From: Nepenthes gracilis
Lineage: Eukaryota; Streptophyta; Magnoliopsida; Caryophyllales; Nepenthaceae
Direction: 5' to 3'
DNA length: 64,000 nucleotides
NCBI GenBank assembly: GCA_033239525.1
Contig: BSYO01000006.1
Span: forward strand, 18,128,175 to 18,192,174
How positions within the stretch are numbered: position 1 is the first letter of the stretch; every line of letters starts with the position of its first letter. Positions 33,153-45,299 of the stretch are shown here, piece after piece. Made by a program: the position numbers and the translations under genes. The notes under the pieces were generated by a model that saw only the letters and a program-made list of their open reading frames with translations, ran no database searches and was not told the origin of the DNA.

Positions 33153-34661
33153 GTAATTAACCAACTCGTTCTGTGAATTTCTTCATGGCTTGGATCCATA
33201 TGCGCCATTTTTGCATTGTGCATCCAGATCTGCCAAATTTATTATTTTGAATCTGTGTTTTGATTAATTATGTTCCTCGAGGTGGAACAAGGCTTCGGTA
33301 TTAGAGCTGTGTAAAATAGGCGGACAGTAATTGCCTGAGTTGCCCAACAGAAAGATAGTTCTTGACTGATCGTTGGCAAATGTATAGTTCAGTCACTGTC
33401 TGACGAGCCTGGACAAGCATAGACGCTGAGTTAAAACCGTTTGCGTTTTGGGATGATTATGGAACTTAATGACAAAATTTGGTTCATCAGTCGAGGACTT
33501 TCATAGTATCGTATCAGCTAAGAGATTCCCCCACGCTGCGATGGGTAAATCAGCTTTTGGTTAATTTATCCAAGAAACCTGCAGCCGCTTGGGAGCTAGA
33601 TTTTCCGACTTTCTTTCCACGTTTTGGTGCTATGACAGAAATTTATAAGAGTAACCCAAAATTGGAGTCCCAGACTATAAACAGTCGTAGTCGTGACACG
33701 TTTACCAAACATTATTTTATGGACAATCACAGCATAAATCCATGCGCAGCTTTACTAAACACATTCTAGGAATTCGACCAGTTTTCTTGTAGCGAGGGAT
33801 GATATTGCACATTGTTTGTTGGGAAATAAGAAACACAGCACGTGGTTTGCGCGACAAGGATCCAATTGCCATCACACCCATTGAAACTAATTTGTAGATC
33901 AACAATATCATTAATGTATATTGCACATTTGCAAGAGCAAATAACGCCAATTCTCATACCCAATTGACCCTACTAGCCGAAAAAGTGGGTGCGGAAGGGG
34001 GCCTTTTTTGAGTAAAAGCAGCGGTGGGGGCACCGACACTGCCCTTGCACTCGCTTCTGCTAACCATGGTTACTGGCCATTGCGTACTGGTGTGGTGGGT
34101 GACTCTTGCTCACGGAATGCTTCGCAAGAGTCTACTGCCAGGCCAATTGAAGGTCGTGCAGTCGCTCGTATCATATCAGGTTCATCCTCTATTACTAATA
34201 CTGTGTAAAATTTCTCTTGTTCATTGGTATGATATTAAACTTCACTGTTGGTGGGATTACAGTGAGTTTTATGGCTTGAGCGTCGCAAAAAAAAAAAAAA
34301 AAAAAAAAAGAGTGATGCTTGGCAAACCCGAAGGGGGGAGAGAACCCAAAGACAGTAATTGGATCCTATAAAGGAAAAAAAAAGTACAGTAATTTGAATT
34401 ACTTTTCCTGCTTGCACAATCTGTTCGTGATAGTATTTACTTTTGAGAGGTATTAAGGAGACTACTTTAAAATATTTTAAATATTGTAACGTCTCATTCA
34501 TCTATAGGTGCCAATAAACTCCTACAAAAATAAATTGATAAATAAGCTCCAGTTTATTTCAAAATATTTATCTTTACTTTTACACATTAATTACTTTTCA
34601 TGGAGTTACTTTTATTATTTTTTATAATATTTAATTATCAATTATTATATATCCAAACAAT
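33153..34661 (+). other. AGP intron or 3' flank; no recognised exon
   Basis: Begins with the putative donor GTAATT. I looked for a second exon coding for a short hydrophobic tail and found none I trust; 34019-34210 has a hydrophobic frame, but it does not join in phase with exon 1. A23 at 34287-34309 follows TATGGCTTGAGCGTCGC and may be a retroposed poly(A) tail. The ORFs at 33479-33769 and 34008-34371 lack known motifs. Confidence 0.45.
34287..34309 (+). repeat. A23 homopolymer
   Basis: Twenty-three adenines after CGTCGC. May mark the end of a retroposed transcript; no TSD was found. Confidence 0.85.
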
Positions 34662-34666
34662 TAATT

Positions 34667-35296
34667 TGATGGGTTCAGTAAACCCGATTTAGAAAGAGGA
34701 ACCACTCAACCGGTATATCTTTATCCATGAAGGCAGTTCGGTAGGCGGTTGTTCATTGGAGACAATTCAGTAGACGGTTAAAATTACCTGCCTATTCTAT
34801 AAATTTTCTTTTTATTCCAGTGAAAGAGAGGCCCTCAGAGGAAAAAAGGAAGAGGGAAAAGAGAAGAGAAATTGGCAGCCTAGTAGGCATGACTCTCCCT
34901 CCAGAAAGCCTCCCATAAAGTCCTCCAACCAGTGAAAAGTGATCCCTCCAGGACATCAACTATTCAAGACACCACTCAACTGGACACGCCCTTTAATCGG
35001 GTGTATCTCCAACCCGCCCTTCTTCCAGGCGCACCCAATACTCAATCAAACATTACATGTATCTACACATCTTCCTTGTATTTTTCTGTTCTATTAGAAA
35101 GATATCTAACTTGAGTATTGGAGGATATATAGTGGGAATAATTTTCACCATTTTTTGACATCTTGTTTTCAGTTGTATTGCGCAGGGTTCAGATTCGAAG
35201 CTATGGAGACCAAATCTGTATCAGATCGACTCAATATGAATATCCGATTTGCGGCCCCCTAATCCATAGGATAACTCAAATTCGTGTAACGCAATA
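34667..35296 (+). repeat. Element III 5' LTR
   Basis: TGATGGGTTCAGTAAACCC to GTGTAACGCAATA; the terminal CA has become TA. Followed directly by a primer site. Confidence 0.7.
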
Positions 35297-35316
35297 TTGA
35301 CGCCATTTGTTGGAAC
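35297..35316 (+). other. Primer binding site of element III
   Basis: TTGACGCCATTTGTTGGAAC; same class as in elements I and II, with a few G-to-A and C-to-T changes. Confidence 0.65.
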
Positions 35317-35790
35317 CGACTGAAAAGTCTAACCACGGCACAATAACGAAACAAACACATTCAATCATCATACTCCAACCAATACTTCGTCCAGAGAAAT
35401 CTCCTCCCTTGGTGATGACTTCTTGGCAATGCTCACCCTGCCTTTGGCATGCTTAAACGACTGGGGGTTCTGGAGCTTGGCCGTGGTCACGATATCGACC
35501 CATTTGCTCGATCTGAGAGTCAAATGATCCCCAGTTTCACCAACTGAGCTTCCTGGGGGCTCCTCACTCCTAGTCTCATTGGATGATTCGCCAATGGCAA
35601 GAGCCCTTCCAAGGAGCGCAAGGTGCATCCTATTGCTACAGCTCGAACGATCAGCTATCTTAAGGCAAGTTACCTCCTGACCTATTGAAGCGCATCCTTA
35701 CAGTGAGGAGATCTGATCTCGAGCCTGAGATCTTCCCACTGCGCGCTCCTAGGTCTTGCCTGAGACTCGAAAGGCTTGCAACGAATCCGA
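35317..35790. other. Element III interior, unrecognised
   Basis: Contains an 86-codon minus-strand frame (35628-35368; GETGDHLTLRSSKWVDIVTT) placed like an antisense gene but without a recognisable domain. No gag motif in the plus direction. Confidence 0.3.
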
Positions 35791-36200
35791 TCAACAAGGA
35801 TTTTCGGCTCTAAACTACTCTTTGGATTCGAGCACTTCGCCGGTCAACTTTTTCGATCAACAAGGAGTTTTGGCTCTAAACTGCTCTCCGGATTCGAGCA
35901 CTTTGCCGGTCAACTTTTCCGATCAATAAGGATTTTCGGCTCAGAACTGCTCTCCGGATTTGAGCACTTCGTCGATCAACTTTTCCGATTAATAAAGATT
36001 TTCGACTCAGAACTACTCTTCAAATTTGAGCACTTCACCGGTCAACTTTTCCAATCAATAAAAATTTTCGGCTCAGAACTGCTCTCCGAATTTGAGCACT
36101 TCACCGGTCAACTTTTCTGATCAATAAAGATTTTCTGCTCAGAACTGCTCTTTGGATTTCAGCACTTCGCCCGTCAATAGATTCGGTCAACAAAAATTTT
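35791..36200 (+). repeat. 66-bp tandem repeats
   Basis: GGCTCTAAACTGCTCTCCGG-type units recur at 35806, 35872, 35938, 36004, 36070 and 36136, exactly 66 bp apart; degraded copies continue to about 36470. 66 is divisible by three, so a 22-residue repeat frame (IFGSELLSGFEHF..QLFRS) is open over 35776-36120. I regard this as a by-product of the period. It occupies the same place as the 57-bp repeats of element II. Confidence 0.85.
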
Positions 36201-36564
36201 TGACTCTAAACTGCTCTCCGGATTCGAGCACTTTGTTGGTCAACGGATCCAGTCAACAATGCTTCTCGACTCCGAACTACTCTCCAAATTCAAGCACTTC
36301 GCCAGTGAATGAAGCTTTTCAGCTCTAAATTGCTCTCCGAATTTGAGCATTTCGCTGGTCAACAAAATCAGACAACCATATTTTCAACTCTGTTCCGTTC
36401 TCCGGATCAAGTGATTCGGTCCACCAAGCTGGTCAACCATCAATCTAGTTCCCTCCACTCTCCAGATTCAAACTTTTTGGTTAATGAATTCAGGTCAAGG
36501 GGACAATACTACCAGTCTCGTTCCATCATAAACATGTCGGAGGCTGAAAATTTAGTCCACCGAC

Positions 36565-36576
36565 GTGGGGGGCTAG
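36565..36576 (+). other. Polypurine tract of element III
   Basis: GTGGGGGGCTAG immediately before LTR start TGATGGG. Confidence 0.75.
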
Positions 36577-36939
36577 TGATGGGTCCAATAACCACGGGTC
36601 AATGGGTTAGGCCTCGTAGCAAGTCCCCAATCCAACACATTCCTTTCAAATTAAAAGTCCCACATTACTTTTTGAAAAATAATATATCTGCAAATCCAAT
36701 TATAAAAGGAAGCATCCTCAAACATTGAAAGATAAGTTGAAGAAGCTCGAAGAAGCTCGAAGAAACTCCATAAGGCTCCATATGGCTCGGAGAATGGTAT
36801 AGTCGTTGCTAGTCGATCTTCAATGAGAGCAAACTGGCGGCCAAGAGACCCTCAACTCTCCTCTTATGCAGAATGCCTCTCGGCTCTCCGCCCATCCGGG
36901 GCCCCTCGGTCACCTCAAGTTCTTGAGGCTTTTAGTCCT

Positions 36940-37420
36940 CTCGTTTGGAAGCCGTCAGACCTCTGCCGCCAGGAGGCTCTCAGCCCTCCTCCCGTCCAGA
37001 GGCCATCAGCTTTCTATCAGTTAGGAGGCCCTCAGCCCTCCGCTTGCCAGGAGGCCCTCATCCCTCCTCCAGTCCGGAGGCTCTCAGCCCTCTGCCGTCA
37101 GGGGGCTCCCAGCCCTCCTTTCGTCCGGAGGTCCTCGGCCGCGCCCCTGCCAGGAGGCCCTCGCCCTCCTCTAGTCCGGAGGCCCTTGGCCCTCTGCCGC
37201 TAGGAGGCTCTTAGCCCTCCTCCTATCCGGAGGCCCTCAGTCCTCCATCTAGGAGGCGCGGAGCTCTCCTCCTTCTAGGAGGCACGGAGGCCATTAGCCT
37301 TCCGCCACCAGGAGGCCCTCAGCCCTCCTCCTATTTGGAGGCCATCAACCCTCCGCCGTCCGGAGGCCCTCAGCCCTCCGCCAGCTAGGAGGCCTTTAGC
37401 CTTCGGGAGTCACGATCCCT
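36940..37420. repeat. GC-rich minisatellite, ~28-30 bp unit
   Basis: Degenerate copies of GGAGGCCCTCAGCCCTCC plus a variable CTCC.GTC or GC.GCCA spacer. The open frames over it (36823-37214) are Pro/Arg/Ser-rich shadows. Confidence 0.85.
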
Positions 37421-37509
37421 CCATCCCGGAGTTAGGAGCTTGTTGTCCAAGAGTTAATCCTCTACTTAGGTAACTAAAACGTTTATTCACCGGTACAACT
37501 TAGTCCTTT

Positions 37510-37960
37510 TTTTCTAAGTCACCCCTCTGTTGGGCGCGCCTATAAGTCGCCCCTCTACTGGGCGCACCTCCAAGTCGCCCTCCACAGGTGCACCTATAAG
37601 CCGCCCCTCTACCGAGCGCACCTATAAGCCGCCCCTCTGCTTAGCGCACCTCCAAACCGCCCTCCATAGGCGCATCTATAAGCCGCCCCTCTGTTGGGCA
37701 CACTTATAAGCTGCCCCTTTGCCAGGCGCACCTCCAAGTCGCCTTCCACGGGCGCACCTATAAGCCGCCCCTCTGCCAGGAGCATTTATAAGCCACCCTC
37801 CGTAGGCGCACCTATAAGCCGTCCCTCTACCGGGCGCATCTCCAAGCTGCCCTCCGTGGGTGCGGAGGGCACACCTATAAGCCGCCCTCCACGGGCACAC
37901 TTCTAAGCTACCCTCTGCGGGAGTACAGGTAAGTCGCCCCTCTACCGGGCGCATTCTTGG
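37510..37960. repeat. GC-rich minisatellite, ~28-31 bp unit
   Basis: Copies of GCGCACCTATAAGCCGCC-CCTCTACCGG; exact 28-bp spacing between the units at 37591 and 37619. Variants replace CTATAAG with CTCCAAG and CCCTCT with CTCCA. Confidence 0.85.
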
Positions 37961-38408
37961 AGCTTAAGCCTCTAAATACATCCCTCTCACACTCCCTTCA
38001 TCACTGCATCTTTGCATTCTCATCACGTTTACCTTTAAACGTGCATTCCTCCGTTTATTGCGGAAGATATTTGACTTGAGTGTCATAGTGTCAACGGGGG
38101 ATACCCCCCGTTGTCCTCTGACCTCTTGTTTGTATTTGTGTTGTGCAGGTTCTTTGTTATCAGCGATGGAGACCGGTCCCAATCCAAATCAACTCGCAAC
38201 AGAAGATTGGAAGACTCCCTAATCCGTACAATAACCAGGGACCCGGGACGCAACAATACTCATACTATTAGAATTTAATAGAAAAGGTGATGGTATATGT
38301 AGAATACTCAGTAATAAAATCATAAAGCTTTTTCTATAGGATAAAATATGAGAATTATAAAAATTATGGAATAAAAAAATAAAAAATATGGATTTCGTTT
38401 TCATAAAC

Positions 38409-39454
38409 TGATAGGTATACCATAGTTGGACTGGCCCAACAGTCAAAGAAGGCCCAAATAGCCTGTTGGATGGCCAACTCCAACGTTGGCCCAATAGGAG
38501 GTGAATGCCCAAATCCTGAAAGGCCCAAACGCTCGCTCGACGGTCAACGCTGGCGTTGACCAACTAAGGCACATGCAGGAGGCAGCTAGCGCCCAGGACG
38601 GTTAACCCGTGTATTGACTGGAGTCACTGTAGCAACAGGCCAAAAATAAAAAGGCTTTTCACAGGCCTGGCCCACTTGAATCTACGATCCAGTAGACGGC
38701 CAGCAACGGCTCTTTCGCTGACTAGCACCTTCCATAAACTCACCCAACACCGAAAAAGGATATTGACAAAATCAGCGCCCTTTCCATAAGAATGGCGCCA
38801 GATTTTTCAAATTTTCTGTCAACTAGGGCTCTCCAATGGTAGAGTATATGGAAGGAAGGTAAGCAATTTGGAAAGCCGCTGACCGCCAGGAAAGGAAGCA
38901 AACTCAGCAAGTTTGGCAACTTGCGCTTTCCTGTAGAAGGAAGGCCGTCTAGAATGATGTAGGGGATTACACCTTCCAACCAAGGAAGATCAACCTGCTG
39001 CCCTTTAAGTAAGCCCTCAAATCCTCATTCAGGACAGGCAAACCTCTACTTACACAATGCTCACAACGACAACTAAGACACAGACATACAACTCTCTGCT
39101 CTCTGCTGACACACAGAAAATTCAAGACATATAAACGTGCTTTTTACAACCGTTTACTACCTTCCCACCATCCAGATTCAAGAAGACGACTTTACCTCTC
39201 TTTCATCTGGAGATCCACACACTCTTGCGTTCTCTTTTTCAATTCTCAATTTCAGTTACATTCCCAAATTTCGAAGGCTGTTTACTGACTTGAATGTCAG
39301 AATATTTTCGGTGGGACAACTTTTCGCCGACACACTGATTTCCTGTTCGTTTTAGTGGTGTGCCGGATCCAAATTCAGTAAACGGAGCCAGAATTAGGAC
39401 AAGCGGATTCAGTCGTCCCGAATGTGTTTGAAGTTCGGATCTAAGGACGCATCA
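38409..39454 (+). repeat. Solo LTR, TSD TAAAC/CAAAC
   Basis: Starts TGATAGGTATACCATAG and ends AAGGACGCATCA. Flanks TAAAC (38404-38408) and CAAAC (39455-39459) match at four of five bases. Same family as 1-882. No primer site follows it. Confidence 0.8.
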
Positions 39455-39459
39455 CAAAC

Positions 39460-39996
39460 TTTTAATTTGATTTTTCTACATCCAAGCAAATATATTTTTC
39501 ATTTATTAATCAATAATAAAGTTGACGTAGCAAATAAAATTTTTATAAAATATTATAAATAATAATATCTTTATAGATTATTTTAAAATTATATAAAATT
39601 TATCCTTAAATGATAGATGTTCTGTGGAGTTCTTAAAATTATAGTAAATGAGGACATACTATGTTACCCATTTCTCCTTTTATCTTTTATGGGTTTAAAA
39701 GTTTCTGACTTTTTGATTGATGAGAATTGCTCCTGGTGTCAAACCGCAGAGTGGAGCAGCGAAGGTCATGTGGTTGTCCAGTCTGGTCGCCAGCTTAGCA
39801 TTGGGATGGGCTGTCATTGCCTTGCTCATCTAGTTGTTCGACTAATGTTGGTGGTTTCCTGGTTTGTCTATTTTCCCATGTTCAGTATTCACTCTAAATT
39901 ATTAACCCATGTCCTTATTAGTGTTTATTTACCTATTCATTTATAATATTGCATTTATCCTCCTTTGATGTTGCTCGTTTAGGGTTATTTACCATT
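39460..39996. other. Spacer with unrecognised 109-codon frame
   Basis: 39617-39946 (+) is open and Cys/Leu/Val-rich with no motif I know (ENCSWCQTAEWSSEGH). It could be a decayed gene piece or chance. No splice or promoter signals are convincing. Confidence 0.3.
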
Positions 39997-40001
39997 ACAT
40001 T

Positions 40002-40803
40002 TGATATGTATTTGAAATTTAAATTATAATTCGAATAAACTCGATTAAGATTATTGAATATTCTATCCGAATTTTATATATTATAATAACAAATAAGAAT
40101 TTTGAAGGATTATATTCTCTCTTTAATATATTCTACAATGTTTAAATTAGTAAACTTTTTAAAAATTAGGAATAAAAGAGAGATTAAGAGGATAAGAGAG
40201 ATTGAGAACTTGGCGCTATATTTTATAGAAGAATAAGTGAGTTCGAGGGCCATGTTCTATTCCTTATTTTTTGAAATTCATTCCCTTTTTTCGAAAAAAA
40301 TGGATGTATTTATAGTTGTTGGCAATTTCCTAAAGAAAAATAATCGGTAATAATTTAAGTGATTAAACAAATTAAAAATTGATTAGTTCAACCATTATTG
40401 TATATGTTCTAATTGTAGGGTTGATTAAAGGCTGTTAACGGTTAAAAATTAAACTAATGATAATAAGTAGTTGATATTAATCAATTTGGAGAACTTGCTT
40501 GGGATAACTATGAAGTGTACAAACCGCTCGATTGAATGAACTATTTGATTGAATTAACCACTCGATTGGACATTCAAATACATAACCGTTTGGGTATATA
40601 ATTCAGTCCAATTTGGATTCAGGTTAGTGACTATTTAACCGCTTGTTTGATTTATTTTGGATAGAGTTGGATTAAGATTAGGTGCTACGCTATTTGAATA
40701 TGAGCCTAGTGGGCTAGATAATATTTTCTTCTTTTTGAGCATGTTAACTATGGGCTTAATGGGTTAATGGATTAAGTCAGCCCGATTGATGTTGTACTTG
40801 ATA
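40002..40803 (-). repeat. Element IV 3' LTR
   Basis: TGATATGTATTTGAAATTTAAATT to GTACTTGATA; followed by CTAATCCTCATAC, a decayed version of the reversed polypurine tract CTAGCCCTCCATGCC of element V. Confidence 0.65.
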
Positions 40804-42190
40804 CTAATCCTCATACTTAAGGATTGAATTCAAACTTCAATGATACCTAAATGAAGAATCAAATCAGTTCAACCTTGGAACTATTTGAGCCCTCCTTCCT
40901 AAGGAACTCAAAACCAGTGAGTAATCGTTATTGATCGATTACATCAATTACATCTTGCTGTCCTGTGACTTCAGTGAAGATTCCTTAACTATTGACCACA
41001 TTCCTTTGCTTCAAAATGTTTTGTTTCAAAATGGTTTATTTCTCGACTCATTTTTTTACTATAAAAAAAGCTGATATCACATTCTTTTTTCTCCATCTAA
41101 TTTTCATGCCTTAGTGGCTAATGGAGTCAATTGTACCTCTCAAGCGATTCCTTATTTGGTGAAACTTTTATTCTAGAAAGAAAAGAGACGATTTTATTGC
41201 TTTAGTGCTCTACCAAGTGTCAATGTTGAAACTCATTTTGATTTTGTTCTTTTAAAGGTGTAACCATATTGGTTCCCCTCTTTTACATAATATCACAAGC
41301 CAGATTGGTTTTTCGTCAAAGTAATCAATAAAGGAACCTCATGCCTCTTGGTGTATCATTGTGCAAGCGTTCTTATTTAAGACAACTAGAATTTGGGTCA
41401 GGATGCACCCACCGTATGTATTTAGTTTGTCTGCCATCAATTTGAGAGAGTCACTTGGTTGGGTATTGCTCTTATTATTTTCCCCATTCCATTTGGATGA
41501 GTTGTAGTTGGAGAGAGACATGATGACATCTCGATGTCCTTTTGTTATAATCCGATTGATTTAGTATTTTCTTGTTGAAATATATCCTATACATGGTTAT
41601 CACTAAAAATGAGTAAAAATCTTACTTTTATTTTTTATATTCGAATTGTCTTGCTTAATCTATTCTTTTCTTTATTGGATTTGGGAATTCTTGTGTGGAA
41701 GTATAAATTACAAAAACTTTTAATTAATAAACAAATTTGATTAAAAATTTTCTAATTTTTGGTCTTAAGATTTGAAAGTACACTGAGTGATAATTTGATA
41801 ACTAATTTTTTATTTTGATAAAACCTAACCACATTGTCTTTTGACAAATTGGGGCCTTTGAATAAAACTATATCGGAATATTTATTTCCTAAGAAGTTTG
41901 TCTTTTGGGATTAGATGGACTTTTATTTTGTTATATTTGAGCAGCATTTTGAACGCCAATTAAGATGACACTAGCGTCATAGTGATTCTTATAATTCAAA
42001 TGACTTGCTAGTGTCACATTTGCTGCTACATTAGACAATGTTTTTGTCCTTGTGACACATGGCTTGTAGCCTGTTATTTCCTTTTGGCAGCTATCAATGT
42101 GCATCATTTTGATTATTGTAAATGGAGTAGAAAAGGCTGCCTTAACATGAGGCTTTAGAGAAAGGCGCATTGTTTGGAACGGTATTTCTC

Positions 42191-42200
42191 TTTAAACACG
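42191..42200 (+). promoter_or_regulatory. Possible core promoter of antisense gene, element IV
   Basis: TTTAAACACG 170 bp before the former start codon; compare TATTTAAACG in elements I and V. Confidence 0.3.
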
Positions 42201-42360
42201 TCAATTCCAAAATTAACCTTTTTTTTTCAAATTTTTCTCTAAAATTTTGCCTTTTCCATTTAAATTCAAGTCAAATATCCTTCTTACCTCTACACTTTCT
42301 TGAATTAAAAATTCTAAAACCCTAAATCTTCATAGTTTCAAAATCTTGTTTCTTGTTTTC

Positions 42361-44340
42361 ATCGGCGGCTTTGTGTAGAACTAGAGGCTTATCTCTTCAG
42401 AATGTTGTTGATATTACCTTGTCTTTGTCACTGTTGAACATATTAGATGTCTATGATAGGTATGATATTTCGATTGTCATTCCATATGTTCTTTGCTCGC
42501 TGGACGAGGGGGCGTCGTCTCCTCGTGATGACTTCATTTTCATTATGAAGTCTACTTGAAGAATTGAATAATTAGGGAGTTTATAGAGGTCATGGAGGCC
42601 TTAGATATTGCTATCGCACGACTTTATCCAAATGCAATTTGTTACTTGGTGGCTTTTTACATCTTTTTTATTTTTATTTTAATTAGAAAGATGATTAATT
42701 TTTTTTAATTCTTTAAAAGGAGTATAAAAAAGCAGAAGAAACCTAACTTTTTGAAGAATTGGAAGGATTGGTTTTTATATGTCAAAGTTTCAGCCAATTG
42801 GGTGCTATTGAACAATTGGACTAATATGAATTCAACCTACCCAATTCAGTCAACAAAAATGAGCATTTTTAGACCAAGCTTGTGTGGACTTCTTGAAACA
42901 ATTTGCCACTAATTTGTATGATTCTAGCAGCTTTCTCATCCTCATTGTCTTGGACGCAGAGAAATAGTATACCATTGTTGAGGGTGATGCAGCTACCAAT
43001 TTACCCTTCTTTCCCCTTGAAAATGAGGAGGAAAACTGTATTAGGGACACTACCTAGGGTTCATCTAGTTGTCGGCCACTCAAGAAACCATTGGTAACTT
43101 CTTTAGCTATTACTGTTGCTGATGAAATATCAAGGGGCGTTGGCATTGTTTTTGTCGAGTGTGTGGCTAAAGTGAGAGCAAAGAAGGCTGTCCAATCATG
43201 AACTCAATCCTCGCTTCTTCTCTTATGAGGCTCTCAAAGGGGACGTTTGTTTTGAATGTTGATAAGCTGATCTCATTTGTTGTGTTAAGTGAGGAGCATG
43301 ATTCTTTGCATAGCTCCAATATTAAGAGCATGTCGACTGTTGCTGCTCCCATCATTGCTAAGTATGAGATTTCCATTATTTCTGGCGCCTCTTCTTTATT
43401 TTGATCAACAATGGAGACTAATCAATTGTGTCATTTCCTTAAAACCGAAAGGAGTCATAGATGACACTTATGCTACAAGAGATACTGAGACTCATTTGGT
43501 ATTCCCTTATTTGGCTAGTAAAGAGGTTAAAACTTCACGAGGAATTGCAAATTTTGATATTCCCATATTTCAACCAATTTTGTCACTCCTTTACTGGAGG
43601 CCTTCATCCTCATCGCATCATAGGAGAGGACTTTCTCATCCTAAAGTTATATTTCTATTCTTGGCTTTAATTTTATTGCTACTTTTATGATTGTTACTAA
43701 CATGCTTTTTTTTTTATAGTCCTTACAATGGCAAACTAGGTTAGGTGAAGGCTTTTCTTTTTAGATCAAGAAGTCGTAGCTATCAATATTGTACATTGAC
43801 CTGGCAATAGTTAGGGCTTTGGAGTATAGAGCTACAACTGCTAAGATTAAGTCGTTGAATATTGAGGATAGATTGATCCAACTAGAGAAAGAACTAGTCG
43901 AGTGGAAAAGCAGAGCTTAGGAGTCAAACATCAAAATAACTTGCTTGAAGACCGAGCAGCTACGATAGACGAGAGAACCAATTCTTTCAAGGGTAGGGTT
44001 GTCGAGGCAAACCAGCATGCTTTCATAGTCGAATGTATTGTTAGCGGATGACTGGCAGACTACTTATAACTTGAGTGTATTGCTGAGGAATAATTGATAG
44101 ACTACTTACAATTTGAGGAGAAATTACGGAGTATCCATCAAGAGGAGCTTAGTTCTTTAATAGATTCCCAATCTAATAAGGTCATTGATCTTGTAAGAAG
44201 ATAGCTTCCCTAGTGGTTCATTATTTTCCAATGGGCAACTTGGATTCAAGGAACTCTATAGCTATTCTAGCATCAAAAGTTAAGGATTTTAAGGCTTGAT
44301 TGAATCCTCAAGCCCCTTCCTCGAGTGCCAAGGATTAGTT
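42361..44340 (+). pseudogene. Antisense gene of element IV (heavily decayed)
   Basis: At 42361 the context GTTTTC precedes ATC where element I has ATG. VLCSLDEGASSPRDDFIFIM, then EALDIAIARLYPNAICYLVAF (about 42593-42660) and a degraded NWKDW near 42760 correspond to the Transposase_28-like domain of elements I and V. Around 43810-43990 the frame has heptad-like charged sequence (ATTAKIKSLNIEDRLIQLEK), matching the coiled-coil exon position. Stops and frameshifts interrupt it many times. The pieces at 43198-43404 and 43289-43690 are fragments of the middle region. Confidence 0.5.
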
Positions 44341-45299
44341 GTAGGGATATGTTATTGAATCCCCTCTCCGTTAATTTGTAATATGTAAGTAGATGATATG
44401 ATTTATACCTTATTGTATACTTCTTGAATTGTTTGAATGACTATCTAACCAAAAAAGATTTTCGTATGTGAATGTAGATCATAAGGTCTAGTTTCTAAGC
44501 ATATGAATTCTAGATCGTTGATCATGTGATGGCTAAATTCATTTTCAACCAAGTCATTGGACTATCCTAGTTGGTGAAAGAAGACTCTTGTCCTTAATTG
44601 TATGACTGATCTTGCTGACCATTAAGGGGTTCATCATTACTTATGTGCATGTAGCGCCCATGATGTTCAATTGGTCAAGTGACTACGTTTATAGTTGAGT
44701 CTTAGAGGATCTAAACCGCTTGATAATTGATCTCTCAAATGAGTATTGAATTCCTTAGTAGCCTCGAAGCCTTATTATATTTTAATTATGTGATTGCACT
44801 TGGGGCTATATGATTTTCTTGAACCTACCCCATGACTGCATACTTTGGACAATACATTTTTACAAATAGAGTGTTGAAAGTAACTACCTCACTCAAGATT
44901 ATTCTTGGCCAAATTAATGTACCTATTTCAATTTGTAAACACATATATGCTAGTAAAATTAGACAAAAAAAAATTATCTTTCTTAATAAATGCTCAAATA
45001 CTTACATCATCCATGCAAACTAAAGCGAGGGGTAGGGCATATCTATAAACTCTCAAGTTGACTTTTTCATTGATAATATTTTTTAAAATGAACAATGTTT
45101 TAAATGTGTTGGACAAACTTTTCATTTTGAGTGCATAACTTATATGCTTCATTTTAAAATATTACAGATATTAGGAATGATCATTCTTAAGTCAAAGATA
45201 TCTTATTCCTGTATGCAAACTTTTTGACGTCTTCGATATTCCTTAATACCAAATCCCTGACTTCAAACATTTGTGCCTTCATCTTATGATTATAATATG

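Larger units (their letters stand above)
34667..38255 (+). mobile_element. Element III: non-autonomous LTR element with unequal LTRs
   Basis: LTR, primer site, 1.3-kb non-coding interior with 66-bp tandem repeats, polypurine tract, LTR, all in plus sense. No gag or pol. Both LTRs start TGATGGGT and end with related sequence (TCTTGTTTTCAGTTGTATTGCGCAGG against TCTTGTTTGTATTTGTGTTGTGCAGG). They differ greatly in length (630 and 1679 bp). Flanks TAATT (34662-34666) and ATACT (38256-38260) do not match, so it may be a recombinant of two elements. Confidence 0.65.
36577..38255 (+). repeat. Element III 3' LTR with two internal minisatellites
   Basis: TGATGGGTCCAATAACC to GGGACCCGGGACGCAACA, 1679 bp. 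Two GC-rich tandem arrays fill its middle. They account for most of the length difference from the 5' LTR. Confidence 0.65.

Noticed and set aside
32119..33156. 345-codon Leu/Arg-rich frame overlapping the AGP gene
   Set aside because: It is the +1 frame of a 168-bp coding repeat; the other frame has the signal peptide and AGP glycomodules.
35776..36120. 22-residue repeat protein (FGSELLSGFEHF)
   Set aside because: A 66-bp non-coding array gives the open frame automatically; position matches Tat 3'-region repeats.
36823..37214. 126- and 89-codon Pro/Ser/Arg frames
   Set aside because: They lie in a GC-rich minisatellite and follow its unit; no start context or domain.
37510..37960. CRISPR-like regular array
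   Set aside because: Units are contiguous and diverged without unique spacers; the setting is a plant LTR minisatellite.
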